Source of the DNA: Amblyornis subalaris
Taxonomy: Eukaryota > Chordata > Aves > Passeriformes > Ptilonorhynchidae
Assembly (NCBI GenBank): GCA_018881555.1
Contig: JACAXG010000050.1
Coordinates: 992,001-1,056,000 of the forward strand
Reading direction: 5' to 3'
Length of the DNA: 64,000 bases
Made by a program: the position numbers and the translations under genes. Under the pieces are notes generated by a model. The model saw only the letters and a list, made by a program, of their open reading frames with translations, was not told the DNA's origin and did no database searches. How positions within the stretch are numbered: position 1 is the first letter of the stretch; each line of letters begins with the position of its first letter. Of the stretch, positions 12,630 through 26,074 are shown piece by piece.

Positions 12630-13165
12630 GTAACTTTTAGAGCACATCTGGACTACTATGTCCAGTTATGAATAACATGTCCATTGCAGTACAAGAAAGA
12701 CATCAACAAACTTTGAGTGAGTCCAGTGGGAGTTCACCAAGATAGCTGGGGCTGGAGAATGCACCCCATAAAGAGAAGCTGGAGGGGCAGGTCTTGGTCA
12801 GACTGAAAAAAAGATTTTGGAGGTGTCTAGCAGTACCTTTCCAATACCTAAAGGGAGATTTCAAAATGAGGGAGCCAAGATCTTTATGGACCTGCGGGGC
12901 AATAAAGTAAATTAAAGAATAAATAAATAAAAGAGGCAATGGTAATAAACCAAATCAGGTATAGTTCTGACTTTCAGCCAAGCAGCAGGAGAGGCTGCCC
13001 AGACACACTGTGAATCTACATCCTTGGAGGGTTTCAAGACCTGAACAGATAAAGTCCAGGGCAACATGTTTGACTTTACACTTGACATTGATTTGAGCAA
13101 GGGGTTAGACTAGAGTCCTCCTGAGGTCCCTCCCAGCTTGAATTATATGACAGCTCTGTGACTTC
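12630..13165 (+). mobile_element. CR1 LINE 3' fragment
   Basis: Ordered CR1 landmarks on the plus strand: CTGGACTACTATGTCCAGTT, AGTACAAGAAAGACATCAAC, GTGAGTCCAGTGGGAGTTCA, AGCAGGAGAGGCTGCCCAGA, TCCTTGGAGGGTTTCAAGAC and the tail GAGGTCCCTCCCAGCTTGAA then TATATGACAGCTCTGTG. This spans roughly the last half kilobase of CR1, including the 3' UTR. The A-rich run near 12905-12935 looks like a local insertion. The tail lacks the crisp ATTCTATG repeat, suggesting an older copy. It is antisense to RGS7. Confidence 0.85.
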
Positions 13166-16100
13166 AGATGGGTCAGGCAGAAGTGGAACATACAACATAA
13201 AAAAGGGATGAAGACAATTGGAAAATAAATCATTTGAAAGCTCCTGCTATACTCCAGGCACAGCTGGATACAGTAGAAGTAAGAGCCTGTATTTCCCTCA
13301 CTGACCATTGAGTCATATACACAAGTATAGAGTCACTACAAGTTCTCCATGAAAAAATGGAAAGAGTGACCTGGCCTTCTCCAGAAGCCAATTAAANTTA
13401 TTTAAGATCTGAATTAGTCCCAATAGCAGCCTATATCTCTTCTTCAGTTATATATGAAGGCAATACCTCTTACCTTGGGCAATCTCATTCAGCTGGAATG
13501 AATCCACACTAATTCAATGCTAAGGTATAACTTTGTCGCTTCAGCCACTAAGCACTAAAATGGACATATACACTTCTCTTTTTCTTTCCTTAACTAATAA
13601 ACTGTTATTCATTTTTTAGGGCTATAAATCCATCAACTTATTCCAGCATTACATGACTATAAATGCACAAACATTCCCTTTTAATATCCACCTAAGAGCC
13701 ACTGTAGCTCACACTTGGAGTGTTACAAAATTATACCCAGTGAATAACATCCACAAGACCAGTCCTGCCTCACATCAGGCTTGTAGAGGACTAATGCTGC
13801 TGTTCTCTCTGCAGCAGCAGTAGAACTACAGCACAGAAAGAAAACTCAGCTCTCAGGAGGTTTCTAATCTCCAAGCAAGACGTTGTCCAGCGTATTACAG
13901 ACACAACAAAGGCAACACTTTGATATCTACCTCAATTTGCTAAAATCAGACTGAAAAATTACTACTGTAAGAAGACAATGAAGTGCAACAGTAGGATTTA
14001 GGAAACCCATGAGCTTGGAAAGGAAAATGAAGCCAGCAGCAGACTAATCTAACATGCCTAAATTCCTAGAATTTGAATACAGACAGCTTCTATGTTCCCC
14101 ANCTATTCCTGCATATGAAGTTAGAGGATTTTCATTTAAGAACATTTCATCTGGAAAAATGGCAAATGTAGATTAGGAACATCAAAAACTTCTATGAAGA
14201 AGAAACTTAAGAAGAAAAAAGAAGTCTGAAAGACATGCTTTTAGATATAACAGTTGCCAGGTAGAAAGAGTAATGTTTTTATGTACTCAGAATACAAACT
14301 CAAAAAATTGGAGGAACAGATTAAAAGAAAAAAATATTGGGTTCAGAGATGGAAAGTGTACACAGATGCCCACAGAAATGTGATATCTACACAACTATTA
14401 TTTCCCAGTCCTCAGTTACTGTGTATAAAAAATATGCAACATAAACTACACTCTCGGTTGCACCCAGATAGCCTCACTGAGAAGGCATAATTCAAATAGC
14501 AGTCAGCTGCTATACAATGAATAAAAACTGCAGCCAGAGACATCACATAAAAAACCTGAGGAGGACAAAGCTCACGGAGGTGTAACTGATAGAAAGGAGA
14601 AGACTTCAGCTTCCTCTACTCGACACCTGGTTTTGAAGACATCAATTGTCTGATTCAAGGTTCCAGATACACTTCAGATGAGATAACTAGTAGTTACACT
14701 GTGGAAAAGCAGAAGAGCATATTCAAAAAATAAATTTACCTAAACCATTGTTTTAATGTTTACAGATAAAAATAGGAATGTGTTGAGAGTTATAATAGCT
14801 AATGGAAGAAGAATGCCTGAGGTGAAAGACAGAAATACATCTTTATGAGCCTGTTACATTTCAACAAGATACAAAATATTTTATTTAAAATCAAAATATT
14901 ACTTTGGATGTAGGTTTGATTCTTAATGTGTATGCTAGTGCTGGGCTAAAAGCTCAGAAAAAGCTAAAAATTCCATGGTGCACTCTGCTGTTGAACTTTA
15001 TTTAGCTGAGTGGGTGAAGTGAACAACACATGTACACAGATTGATTAGCAATCATTTTTGTGAGAAGTAATATTGCCCANCCATCTGCTGTGCCATTACA
15101 AGACAGTGATCTTGACAGATTAAATGTCAGTCACTTTTAATATACTTTGTTATACAAGAGTCAGATATTTTCAATGCTTTGGGACAATGCAAACCTGGTG
15201 AAATCTAAGGAATGAAAAGCATACCCTGATGGCTGAGTTCTGTTTTTATTTTCTTTTTATAGTGCAGTTTTCTCCTTACTGTAATAATTATTGCATGGAT
15301 TGCTGATAGTTTGTGCATCTTAAATTGCAGTATATGGTAACATCAGTGGAACAAGTTGTTTCTTATGATAATGTCCACAGGAGGGGATTAAAAGGCATGA
15401 ATGTTCTGCTTTTCTTTGAAATAAACGTATCTGTGCTTTGAAACCCCTTAAAGGATATGCTTTCAGTGATTAGTGTGAATTCCACTTTTCCTTATGCATC
15501 TCAGATCTACAGGTGATGTGGTATCTATATTTATTTTTACTCTGAAGTCCATGGTATCATACCATTATAGTTACAGTCTCTCAACACATGAAGCACCTTG
15601 CAGTAATCTCTGAGGGACTGAGAGAAGAAAAATAAGGTATTTTCCAATTGTGCTCCACTTTCAAACATCATTTTTCAGAGTCTGTTTAATGCTCTATGTA
15701 AAAGATTTCATACAAGGAATGTGACTTGGAGCATTTTGTGTTCTTTAAATTGCTTTATGGCGTAAAAAACACTGAAAACCCCAAACTTGTCAGTTTTTCA
15801 TAGACTTTTTGGATACAAAAATGTCAAACAAATGAAAACTTCCCGTTCCATGAAACAATAAAGTGTTTGGAATTCTGGGCTATTTGTCGAATCTAAAATC
15901 CACCACAGTACTGAAGTGCATTGCTAAGCCCCACGGCAGCCTGGAAAAAGAATTAGTGAGTCAGAACTTCACAAGCACACATTCATTGTAAGTGTCGAAT
16001 GCCAAGACTTTATCACTTACTCTCACCTCACTCCTGCTGTCATTTCATTGCCAGTGTGAACACAAGCTGCAAAGGATTAGAGTAATAAAATACAACCTGC

Positions 16101-17279
16101 TTCTCACGCTGACATAAAGCGTAGGAGAGGCTCACTGTCTCGGCCTGACTGTGGTGTTTACAGAGGAGAAAATAAAATGGCTAGAAATGTTCTTGAACGC
16201 CCACAATACAATAAACCTCTCTCTTTTGTCCCATCTGAAGGACTGAATTTGTAAGGGAAGCAGCACTCAGTGAGGGTAATTTCAAGGAAGAAAAAGCAGT
16301 TGGTGAAGGAATAGGCACTATTTACCCAAACACAATTAAAATGAGATTCATGCTTGATTCCAAGTTATCTGTCAACACAGCACCTTACCTAAACAGGTAG
16401 GATTTTGCTTGTGCTAGGCAGTGGCTGCTGATGCCATCACCAGGGCAGAGGCTTTTGTAGGAGCATCGCTCAGCAGCTGAGGAGGAAAACCTATCAAAGA
16501 TGGGCCACGAGTNCTCATCTGTCCAAGGCGTGATAATGTCCGCCCTTACAGTCTGAGCTGATCTGTAACATGTGGTGTATCCCAAGTCTAGAAATAATGA
16601 TGCACACCTGAAAAATCAACTACTTTCTTCACAAAAACGTCCAGCAAAACAGGGACTGNGATAGTGATTGAAAGACAGTTGGGTCTTCGTGCATCCTCCC
16701 CCTCACCNCACCCGTTTCTGCCACTGTCTCACAGGGGCAATGTGGTTTGTCCTACAATAAGAACACCAAGTGGGTATTTCAGGAGGAACATCTGGATGCT
16801 TGCATAATTAGTACATTCCTGAGATGGGGAGATGAGATGTTTGTGATTGACTTTCATCCAGATCAGCCTGAGAAAGGGTATNAAATGCTTCTGGAGACTG
16901 GTCCAACTGGACAAACTGGTCTTCCAAGGTTGGAGGCAGTTTCTGACTGGAAATGTTTAGATACTGTATTAGCAATAAATCTAATCATAATCATCCACAT
17001 AATCACCATGCCCTACTTCTCATGCCTGATCAAGAGCCTTCTCTCCATTACTCTACTACAGGGACACACTACCAGTCTTGCCTTATGTGCTCACAGGATG
17101 TCAGTGGATTGGGACTGACCTAAATGTCTGACATAACCCCAAAAAACTTTTATCCAGATAAGATCAACAGAAGTCATGTCACCATCAAAGACTGAAAGAC
17201 TGAAGGAAAGGGGAAACTGTCCTACAGTTTGTGGAAAGAACAAAACAAAAACAAAGGAAAAGACCTTTCTTCACTCACA

Positions 17280-17307
17280 GGAAAGAAGAAAAAAAAGAAA
17301 GAAAGGA
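17280..17307. repeat. Purine-rich low-complexity tract (GAAA/AAAG)
   Basis: A run of A and G only, resembling degenerate GAAAGAA units, within the broader purine-rich stretch 17176-17340. The small open frame across it is compositional, not a gene. Confidence 0.8.
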
Positions 17308-18663
17308 ATTATCAAATTGGAGGGAAAAAATATAGAAGTTAGTCCTTTAAAAAGAAGTTCTATCTTCTTGCTAGCAATACACAAACTTCCCTCTTGAAAA
17401 TTCTNAAAATACTGCCTGTTAAATTTTTTATGTGATTGTTTCCCATTGCATTTCAGCTTATTAAACACTCACTGTTGCTACCTCCTGTTCAAGTTTGCTT
17501 TTATTATCTTAATAAAATTGTGTCTTGAAAGGCAGACCCCTGAGTCCTCAAAATGTAATGACTTGAAGTGAGAACCAAAGCCTTCATTTGACGAAAAAGT
17601 TAGAAAAAAATTTGGAATTGCAACCTGAGGTCTCATGAAGCAGACAAATGATGAGTGAGGTGCTGGCATTGAGCAGTGCTATAACTTCACCTCTGAAATA
17701 TTTGTTTGCAGTTTTTCTTTGGCAAACTGGAAATGTGCAGCTACAGAGGATGGAAGAAATCCATCCAAGCTGTAACCAACTGCTAGACAACTGGTAGATC
17801 AGGCAAAACAAAACATGTCACAACATGGTAACTAGATTTGGACACAGTTCGTTCAGCATGCAGTCAATGAAAACTGCCCTGAAAGTGTTTAAAATTGCCT
17901 TTATAGCTTCCCTGTCATCTCCTGCCTCAATTTTTTATAGTACTTACCAATATCACACCAGCAATCAGGCCTTCCAATGGTGAAATTTAGCTCTGTACCT
18001 ACCAATGCACGTCAACATTTATAAAACTTTTTTCTAATTTCATTATTACCACCCTTGAATTTTCTTATTTTCTATTTTGCAAAAATCACAGACTTTTTGC
18101 TCTTCTGTTACTGATATTTCTTGTCTCTTTAAATTGAAATGATAGAAGGGTGAAATCCAGACTCCTTTGAAGTATGAGTTTCCTGTTTTTCCCGCTGGCT
18201 CTTCCTCTGAAACTGCAACTTTCTAGTTTAAGCTTTGATTCCCATGCTTCTTTAAGGCAAAATAGAGAAAATCAAAAGCTGTGTGTCTTGTTTTCCCTAA
18301 TGACTGTCTGAACTTATCTCCATAAGATATTTCCGAACACTTCACTCATTCCCTCCTCCAGTATGAAACTCTGAGCTAATATTTAAAGTCATATGTGTAC
18401 CCTTTTGAGCAAACCTTCCAAAGAAGAAATAAAAAAGAAGTATTTACAAAAAAAAATCCAATTACTGCAAATACAGTACTTTTGAAAATTGTCTCAGATG
18501 AAAACTTGTTCCACAGTTTCAAGCATCTGTAAAAGAACAAAAATACTGGACATAGACTTCTACTCAGTAGTATACTTATTATGCTATTATTTCAGGTTTT
18601 CTTGTATACTTCTTGCCAGTTGCTGCTAGCACACCAGATCTTCCTACTTTTCTCGCCTCCAGT

Positions 18664-19070
18664 GGCTGAGTCTGCGGACGCGTGATCAAATTATTTGGCT
18701 GCAAGTGTTTGGTGCGGAAGCATGTGATTCATTCTCCACATGACACCCAGGAATTTGTGCATGTTAGTATCAACCAGGAAATGTATTTTACATCGCGGTT
18801 CCCTGCGACACGGTGCCCTGTGTGATGGTGTTCTTTCCTGGCCGCACCACAGTGCATTGCTTCTCCCCTTCTTCATCACACTCAAAGCAAGGCACAGCTG
18901 CCAGCTCCCCTCTCTGTCAGCTCTGCTTGGACACCACAAGCACTGGAGCATCTACAAAAGCCGATTCCAAGCATATCACCAACAGGCACTTCCACAGACA
19001 GTTGTATATCTGGGATAGTGTTTCAAAGGAGGAGACCCGTCTTTAAGGCTTGGCAGATCTGGGGCGTGTG
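18664..19070. other. CpG-enriched patch of unknown origin
   Basis: CpG dinucleotides cluster here (GCGGACGCGTG, GGTGCGGAAG, ACATCGCGG, CTGCGACACGG, GGCCGCACC, GGGGCGTGTG) while the flanks have almost none. Three overlapping frames of 77-92 codons are open on both strands, but none shows a domain or homologue I recognise. It might be a decayed retrocopy, an unrecognised transposon piece or a small unmethylated regulatory element. There are no splice sites or poly-A tail to choose between these. Confidence 0.4.
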
Positions 19071-20756
19071 AATAACTAGTGTGGTTGATGCACCACTCCA
19101 ATTTGTGGCCAGCAAACATGAAAAAAGGGCACAGGCTTTTTCAGTGCACAAGATATTTGTTCCTGAAGCAACTACAGAAGATGATATTGTTGAATCAGAG
19201 AGACATCAGCTAGTGTGGAGTTTCTGGAGTTGGGTGAGGGTAAGCAATAGGTAGCACTAACTCCTGCAATGATTACTGCTAGTCAAGATGAATCATGACA
19301 CTTTTTTAGTCTCCAAGATGAATTGCTATTACACCAACCATTAACTTTGTGTCATTGTCATGCATTCGTATCATAATCACAGAACACCCACTTTTGACCA
19401 GGCAGTTCAGAAAATACAAAGACCATGCAGCAGCCACAGCTAGAAAAATAACTGCCTCTTTTTTACAATAAAGAAGAACACAATTCTATTTATAACCATT
19501 TTCATACCTCCAGCAAACTGAAAGCATAAAATCATGGAAATAATGTATTTTTTTCTACGGGAAGAGTGCTGTGATTTTAAAGTCCACCAGGAGTTAAAAG
19601 CTTTATAAGTAAATTGGTGTCATTGAAGCACACATCAAGGAAAAATACTGTCAAAGCTCAGGGAGGGTAACAAAAAAGAATGTGGAGGTGGCTTTTCCAG
19701 AGAATAACAGGAACGTGACTCCNCATGTGATCCAAAATAGCTATCTGGGATGCACATTCACAAAAATCCCCAAGGCAGTTAATATTAACAGGATCACTTT
19801 TAGAGAGTTCTCTTTGTCCATTATTTATGGTACTTTCACTGGCAAATAAAATATATTTCACTGTCCTCATCAAAATGAAGGATGAGAGCAAAATTTCCAA
19901 TGCTNTAAAAGTCCATTTTATGCCATACCATGTTCCTATTGTCGTAAGTCCTACTCCCAGTGGTCACTTCTCCCCATTGCATGGGATTTACACAGATAAT
20001 TGTAGAGAACTATCAGTTCAGCCAGACAAACTCTGCTATTAGAAATACAGAAATACTGACAGATATTAACTAGCAAAAATAGCTCAGTGAAAACCCTTTC
20101 ATAAGTGCCTTTTCTTCCCACAAAAAGAGAAAAGGCCTCAATGAATGACCTATTTCTTCTCTAGTGACAGAATCTAAATGTAGAAGGAAGAGATAGCACT
20201 GATGACAACAGCAGCAGCAAAAACTATCAAAGGCTTTAAAATAAATTGATAAAATGAACAAAAGTATCTGGTTCAGCATAATGGTCAATCTGTGTTTTAA
20301 GGCAAATAAAATATTAAATTGCTGAACTGTTAGCCATAGTGTGTAATTTATTGTTTAATCACCCTCAGTACTAAGGGAAAAAAAGTTGGAAAATATGTCC
20401 TTAGGTTTTAGAAAGACATCCNGGGGAAATCTAGGGGAAAAAAAGATGTATACAACAGACAACACGATAGGAACTGTAATAAAGGGTAGAATGAATGAAA
20501 ATAAAGATAAGTCCAAAAGGAAGATTCAGGACAACTTTTGTTGGTAGATGCAATGTCCCTCAACTCTGTGAGTGTTCCTATGTGGAATTACAGAACATAT
20601 AAGGTTATGAAAATCTGGTTAACATATAGTCTTGGATACCCAGGGAGCTCTTGGCATGATTCCCCCAAAGGTTTTCTAAAGGTATTAAACAGATCATGAG
20701 AAAAACAATAGGTAGAAAGATGGGAATAAAGGTTAGGCACAGCAGATCAGTTATTA

Positions 20757-20812
20757 CACTGCATAGTGTAATATTACACTGAAGTAATAATATTACACTG
20801 AAGGGGGGGAGG
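20757..20812. repeat. TTACACT short repeat cluster with palindrome
   Basis: TTACACTGCATAGTGTAA is an inverted repeat (7-bp arms, 4-nt centre). It is followed by two direct copies of AATATTACACTGAAG about 19 nt apart and a G run. The block sits just 5' of the recognisable CR1 sequence beginning near 20840. Confidence 0.75.
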
Positions 20813-20839
20813 AGGGATTAACCACGGTAGTTGTGTTTA

Positions 20840-21685
20840 CTAGGCCCTGGACTGTTCAGGATTATCCTAAATTATCTACAGAAGGGTGTGAATGATGACA
20901 TTACATCCCATACCAAATTTGCTGAAAGCATAACATTACTGAGGTCAGCAAAAAGTGACTTGTGAGGAGATGCAGGACGACATGGTACTGATTCACTAAA
21001 CCATACAACAGCGGATGAAACTGAATTTTGATAAATGCAAAACATTTCAAATATGAACCTTCCCTCCCCAATTCCACATGTCCAGTAAGTGGCTGCAAGG
21101 TAACTGTTGCTGCTCAAGAAAAACTAGAGGTGCTAGATGTGATTCTGTGAAAATGTCCACTCAAATCTCACAGAGAAAATAATGAATTATTAGGAATGAA
21201 ATAGAAAACAAACCAGAAGACATCAGGAGCATAAGCGTAGCACACCCACATAATAAATTCTGAGCCCTCCCTGTAAGAAGGACTGAGGTGCTGGAGGATT
21301 TCCAGAGAAGGGCAACAAGGCTGGCAAAGGGGTCTGGAGGCTAAGAGGGGACCTTATCACTCTCTGCAACCACCTGAAAGGAGGCTGNAGCCAGGTAGGG
21401 GCTGGTCTCTTCTCCCAAGTAACAACCAATAGGATGAGCAAATGGTCTCAAGTTGTGCCAGGGGGGATGTAGATTGGAAAAACTTTTTCACAGAAAGGGT
21501 TGTCAAGCATTGGAACAGCTTGCACGGGGAAGTATTGAGTCACCATCCCTGGAGATATTTAAAAGATGTGTAGATGTGGAACTTAGGGACATGCTGCAGT
21601 GGTGGACTTGGAACTGCTGGGTTAGTGGTTGGACTTATTGATCTCAGAGGTTGTTTCGAACCTTAATGATTCTATGATTCTATTC
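20840..21685 (+). mobile_element. CR1 LINE, ORF2 3' end plus 3' UTR
   Basis: This is the longest CR1 copy in the window. It starts with reverse-transcriptase-region relics (ACCAAATTTGCTGAAAGC, GAGATGCAGGACGACATGG, GATGAAACTGAATTTTGATA), continues through AACTAGAGGTGCTAGATGTG, GAGAAGGGCAACAAGGCTGG, CAACCACCTGAAAGGAGGCT, CAAGCATTGGAACAGCTTGC and CCATCCCTGGAGATATTTAA, and ends with AATGATTCTATGATTCTATT. The first half is more diverged than the 3' UTR, and frame is lost. Similarity may extend 5' to about 20640. Short open frames at 21223-21441 and 21453-21641 are shadows of this element. It is antisense to RGS7. Confidence 0.92.
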
Positions 21686-22362
21686 CACAGTTACCATAAT
21701 ATAGTAGCTGCTTCTTATACTTTTGCTATTTTTTATTTCATGCTAGTCGTTATATTTGATGATGTAAATAATTCCACAATTTCAAGAGGCAAATATTTCA
21801 CATTTCTAATAAGCTTAAAGGCTATTAAAAGGTTAAGTTTTCCAGTTTAACTGAAGTATTACCATAAAGTAGACAGTAATTAAGAAGCAAACTTTCAAAA
21901 GGAAGGGTAAATTACTTGCAATCATTTCTGCATGCCTGAGGTGAATAGAGTCTTTTTATGGCTTGTATTTTTTTTTTCTTTATTAATTTGAGCCTCAGCT
22001 TTAGTGAGAACAGTAATTTTTTATCACCTATAAAAATTAAATTGTATTGACATTAGACATTTTATACTTTGTGGATCCAAGTGTTCTGAAGCCAAATGAG
22101 GTCTTGCAGCTACAAAAAAGCAGAGTACGACATGGCTCTTGTCACCCATCCTGCCNCACATACAATTAAAATCCTGATACTTTGTGGAATTTGAGTAGAT
22201 GACTGAATGCAACCAGTGAGATTAGAAAAAGGGAGAAACATTAGAGGCAGAACATCTGAATGGAGAAGAACCCATGAATTAGATCCAACCACCAACCATA
22301 AACAAATGAGAACCAGAGGATTCCATGCAGTAAAATTGAAGCATAAACCATGGAGACNAAAG

Positions 22363-22435
22363 NAAAAAAAAAAAAAAAAAAAAAAAAGAGAGAGGAGAAG
22401 ACAGGAGAGGAGATGAAAAAAGGAAGAAAAAGAGG
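22363..22435. repeat. Poly-A run followed by purine (GA/GGA) tract
   Basis: More than 20 consecutive A are followed by mixed GAGA/GGAGAAG units through 22435, flanked by several unresolved n bases that suggest sequencing or assembly difficulty. No gene-like sequence precedes the A run, so it is not read as a retrocopy tail. Confidence 0.85.
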
Positions 22436-24509
22436 NNAGGGAATATTGAAAAAGATGAGTGAGTGCCTAGGAAATATTAATCTGTCCAAGATGAAATGGC
22501 AAGCAATGTCCTCTGTGTAGTAAATGCGATTGATCTTGGAATCTNGGGCCATCACTGTGCTCCTGTGTGTACAGCAGTGTTTCTCTACATGTGCTATGGA
22601 AAAGCTTTAAACTCATAAGGTCAATTACTAACAAAATCAAGAGAAGGCCTTACACTAACCTTCCAGTCATCAAATACTACATATGACATGTAAATATCAA
22701 AACATTTTTGTTTACTTGACTATAAATAGCTACAGCAGCTGTCAGCAAGATGAAATAAGATTTCAACTCCTTTTATTCAATTAAGTTGTCCAGATTTAAA
22801 ATCTCACTTCCACCTACTTGCATTTTCCATTATTATACAGCACAGTTCTTTGGCAAACAAGGAAGCAGAAATCTAATGAAGTCTCTAGACAGTTATTTAG
22901 CTGCTTTTAATTAATTATGCCAGTGTGAATTGGGAATTAGTAAATGTTCTTCCTCTTAAACCTCCAAAACTTGGTATGATCCCAAAGGTTCAGAAGGAGG
23001 CTGCCAGAGAGTAAGAAAAGCAGAAAAATTCCTAGTAACTTTAGTAGAAATGAGAGAAAATATTTTATTAAGGAGGTCATTATAATTTTATTTATTCAAT
23101 TAACTAATTATCTTTATTTCCAAAAGTTATCAGAGTTCTCCCTAAAAGAACCTACGTTTTCTAGGAGTCTTCATTTGTACCTTCATCCTTAGCTAAGCCA
23201 ATATATGTTTGTTGTTATTAACAGACAGGAACATAATAGTCTCTGAGCATGCTGCTACTTGTGTGGAGAGCGACAATGCAAGCAGACAGGATGAGGAACA
23301 GTTAATATTTTTGAATCAGCAGGATTTGGGATCTGAAACCTTTTATTTTGAAAATCTGATGCATTATTAGGAAGTTAATACTGGCTTTACCTACATTTGC
23401 CTTATGCTGAAATATTTCTTTCATATTCTGAGTGATAACATCAAGGAAAAGATATCAGTACAACACCTGGAAAGGTAAACCCATTTTAGGAACATCAGGT
23501 TCCTCAGAAGAACAGTGTGGAGAATTTTCAAGGAAAACTAAAGAACAAAAATTGCCCAATTTGGGATTTGATTCTAAAAACTGATTATAAAGCTTTTCAG
23601 ACCTTATAAATCACTGGGGAGAAGCAAGTATCATTTTTCAGTAGCTTATCTTACATATAGTTTTATGACAAAGCTCTGTACTTTGAGGTAACTTCATGGG
23701 TACTGATTTCAATTGTGTCATTTAGATTTAAGGCCTAATTTGTTCTGTGACAGAAAGGATGAAATACATTGCTTCAAATGGTGCAACAGAGCATCTGAAG
23801 TATTTTCCAATGAAATTACTTGAAACTAAAGCTTACTGATTTTTCAGCTTCTATTATCTTGATCAGGTAACAGTTTTAATATAAACTTTTTATATCAGTA
23901 GGCTTGTTCAGAGTTATTTTTCTAATCCGTATTTTGTATTTTATTCAGTATTTTTTTCTCAATAAGACACAAAGACCTTGGTGAAATAAAGCCCATGCTG
24001 CTTACTGAATAGTGAAGAATATGCTGATTGTTGGTTTGTTTCAATTTATAAAATCTAACTGGGTATCAGACACTTTTTATAAACTAGATTTTGGATTTTA
24101 GACTGAGAGAGAGCTTAAAGGCCATGTTACATCTAATCCTATTTTTAAAAGCATCTAGTTATATCTTGTTTTGTTTGGAGTTAAAAATAAAAACTCCAAC
24201 TTTGTGCAGATGTAGGAATTTCACCTTTAATGATTAAAACACAGGAAAAAGGAGTGAATGTCATGTGAAGGTATTATACTTACNACTGAAAATAATTCTG
24301 AGTAGAATTTGGGGAGTTTAACATTAATGGCATGAATTATTTCCTACTAAAATAAATACTTTTGAAGTCATCACCATTCAATCAGGGCTAGTATTAAGAA
24401 AAAGTAAATTTAAAACCTCAGTTAATGACTTGCTTCTAACTAAAGGTAAGCAAGCATCAATATAGTTCTGTTTCATACAGAAAATGAGTATGGCAAACAA
24501 GTTACAGTT

Positions 24510-24622
24510 GAATCATAGAATTGTAGAATGGTTTGGGTTAGAAGACACCTTAAAGATCATCTAGTTTCAACCCTGCTGACACGGTCAGGGACACCTTTCA
24601 GTAGGTCAGGTTGCTCAAAGCC
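24510..24622 (-). mobile_element. CR1 LINE 3' tail fragment
   Basis: The plus strand reads AATCATAGAATTGTAGAATG, then GTTTGGGTTAGAAGACACCT, AAAGATCATCTAGTTTCAAC and GGTTGCTCAAAGCC. This is the reverse complement of the last 110 nt of CR1 with little divergence, so it is a relatively young 5'-truncated copy in the same orientation as RGS7. Confidence 0.92.
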
Positions 24623-26060
24623 TAATTAGAATCAAAAGAGATCAATTTTGAATCAGTATGCTATTGACAATATCAGACAGATTGCTTACACAGAAACAAT
24701 GTTACAGAACATGTGTATTTTGTCATACCAATACCAGTACTATCATTTTATTTTTACCATTGTACAGAAAATTGTGCTAGACAGGAGCAAATTCCATACT
24801 TGTCATCTTTACCCATTACTCCAAGATGGACATTTATTTATAAATTAAACAGAAAAACTCATTTATACTTCCCAGGTAATTCAAAGACTTATAAAATTTC
24901 TTAATTGCTAGAATGANAAAACATAAACTGTTTTATATGAAATCTTGCAAAAGACAAGATTTAAGACAATAAGGGAGGAGGAATTTTATTTAGACATGCT
25001 TAGCATGATGAAAGTTGTAATAATTTGACCTATCTGCCTATGTGAAGGAAGCNATTTTTCACTGATATCATGATAACATACTTTGCATCATGATACTGAT
25101 ACCCTAACTTGGCGTCAGTACCAGTCACAAACTCTGTATCTACCCTACAAGTGTAAAAAACTGTTCATTGTTAACCAGTCTGCCACACTACTAAAGAGAT
25201 CAGAAGAAATGACTGCTCCTTGAAAGAAAATTGGAAATNAGTACTGATGTAGCCTACCACCTATCTACAAGTGAGAAAATGAAATGGCCAAACTAGGAAC
25301 ATATTAATCACTTTCAAGAGTGACTACATGGAAATGAGACTGTTCACACAGTACTGGCACATATGTAGAACAACAGCTCCCTCCAGGCTGGCCCTGTGTG
25401 CTCTTGGGAAACATTCCTAACACAAGCAGTCTACACAGGATAATAGATTATACTAAACTGGAAGAAGCTTCAGTAGAAAAAACATTAAATCCATTAAATC
25501 TGATTTATTCTGTCACAATTGAATCGCAGACAGTACACCTCTGTTCACCATTTACAAAATCGCTCTAAATGCTTTGGGCAAAAGAAATAACCTCTTCACA
25601 TGAACATTTACCATTGCATTCCTGAAACCTCAACCAGGTTGCCACACACAGGGACGTACTACCTACGTTGCATGTAATTATGGGAAACCTGACCCATATG
25701 GTTTTTGCATGAGTATCACAATGTTAATATTATTGGTACTAAAGCAGTGACAGCAAATTCTGACATTTTCCACTCCCAAACAGAATTTTGTTTTACTTTC
25801 TTTTTGTTCATCTGCGATTAAAGTCATTACTCCATTTAAATGTTACAGGATCTGACAAGTTCAGATCAAATTCAACCAGTAGAATAAAGTGGGGAAGTTA
25901 GTTACACTAGACCTGACAAAGGTTCATGAGGTCTGCCTATCGAACAAAATGTGCCTGAGTTTCTATTAGGCATATGAAAAATGAGAGCGTCTTGATGCCC
26001 TAGTTTCCCAGTATGAGGGTTATGGTATGTGTGCAGGCAGTATAAATTACTTTTATTGGC

Positions 26061-26074
26061 TTTTTTTTTTTTTT
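26061..26074. repeat. Poly-T run
   Basis: Fourteen consecutive T followed by AAA. Simple sequence, with no attached element recognised on either side. Confidence 0.8.

Noticed and set aside
22363..22390. Poly-A run as the tail of a processed pseudogene
   Set aside because: The sequence before it shows no gene resemblance, and the run grades into a purine simple repeat.
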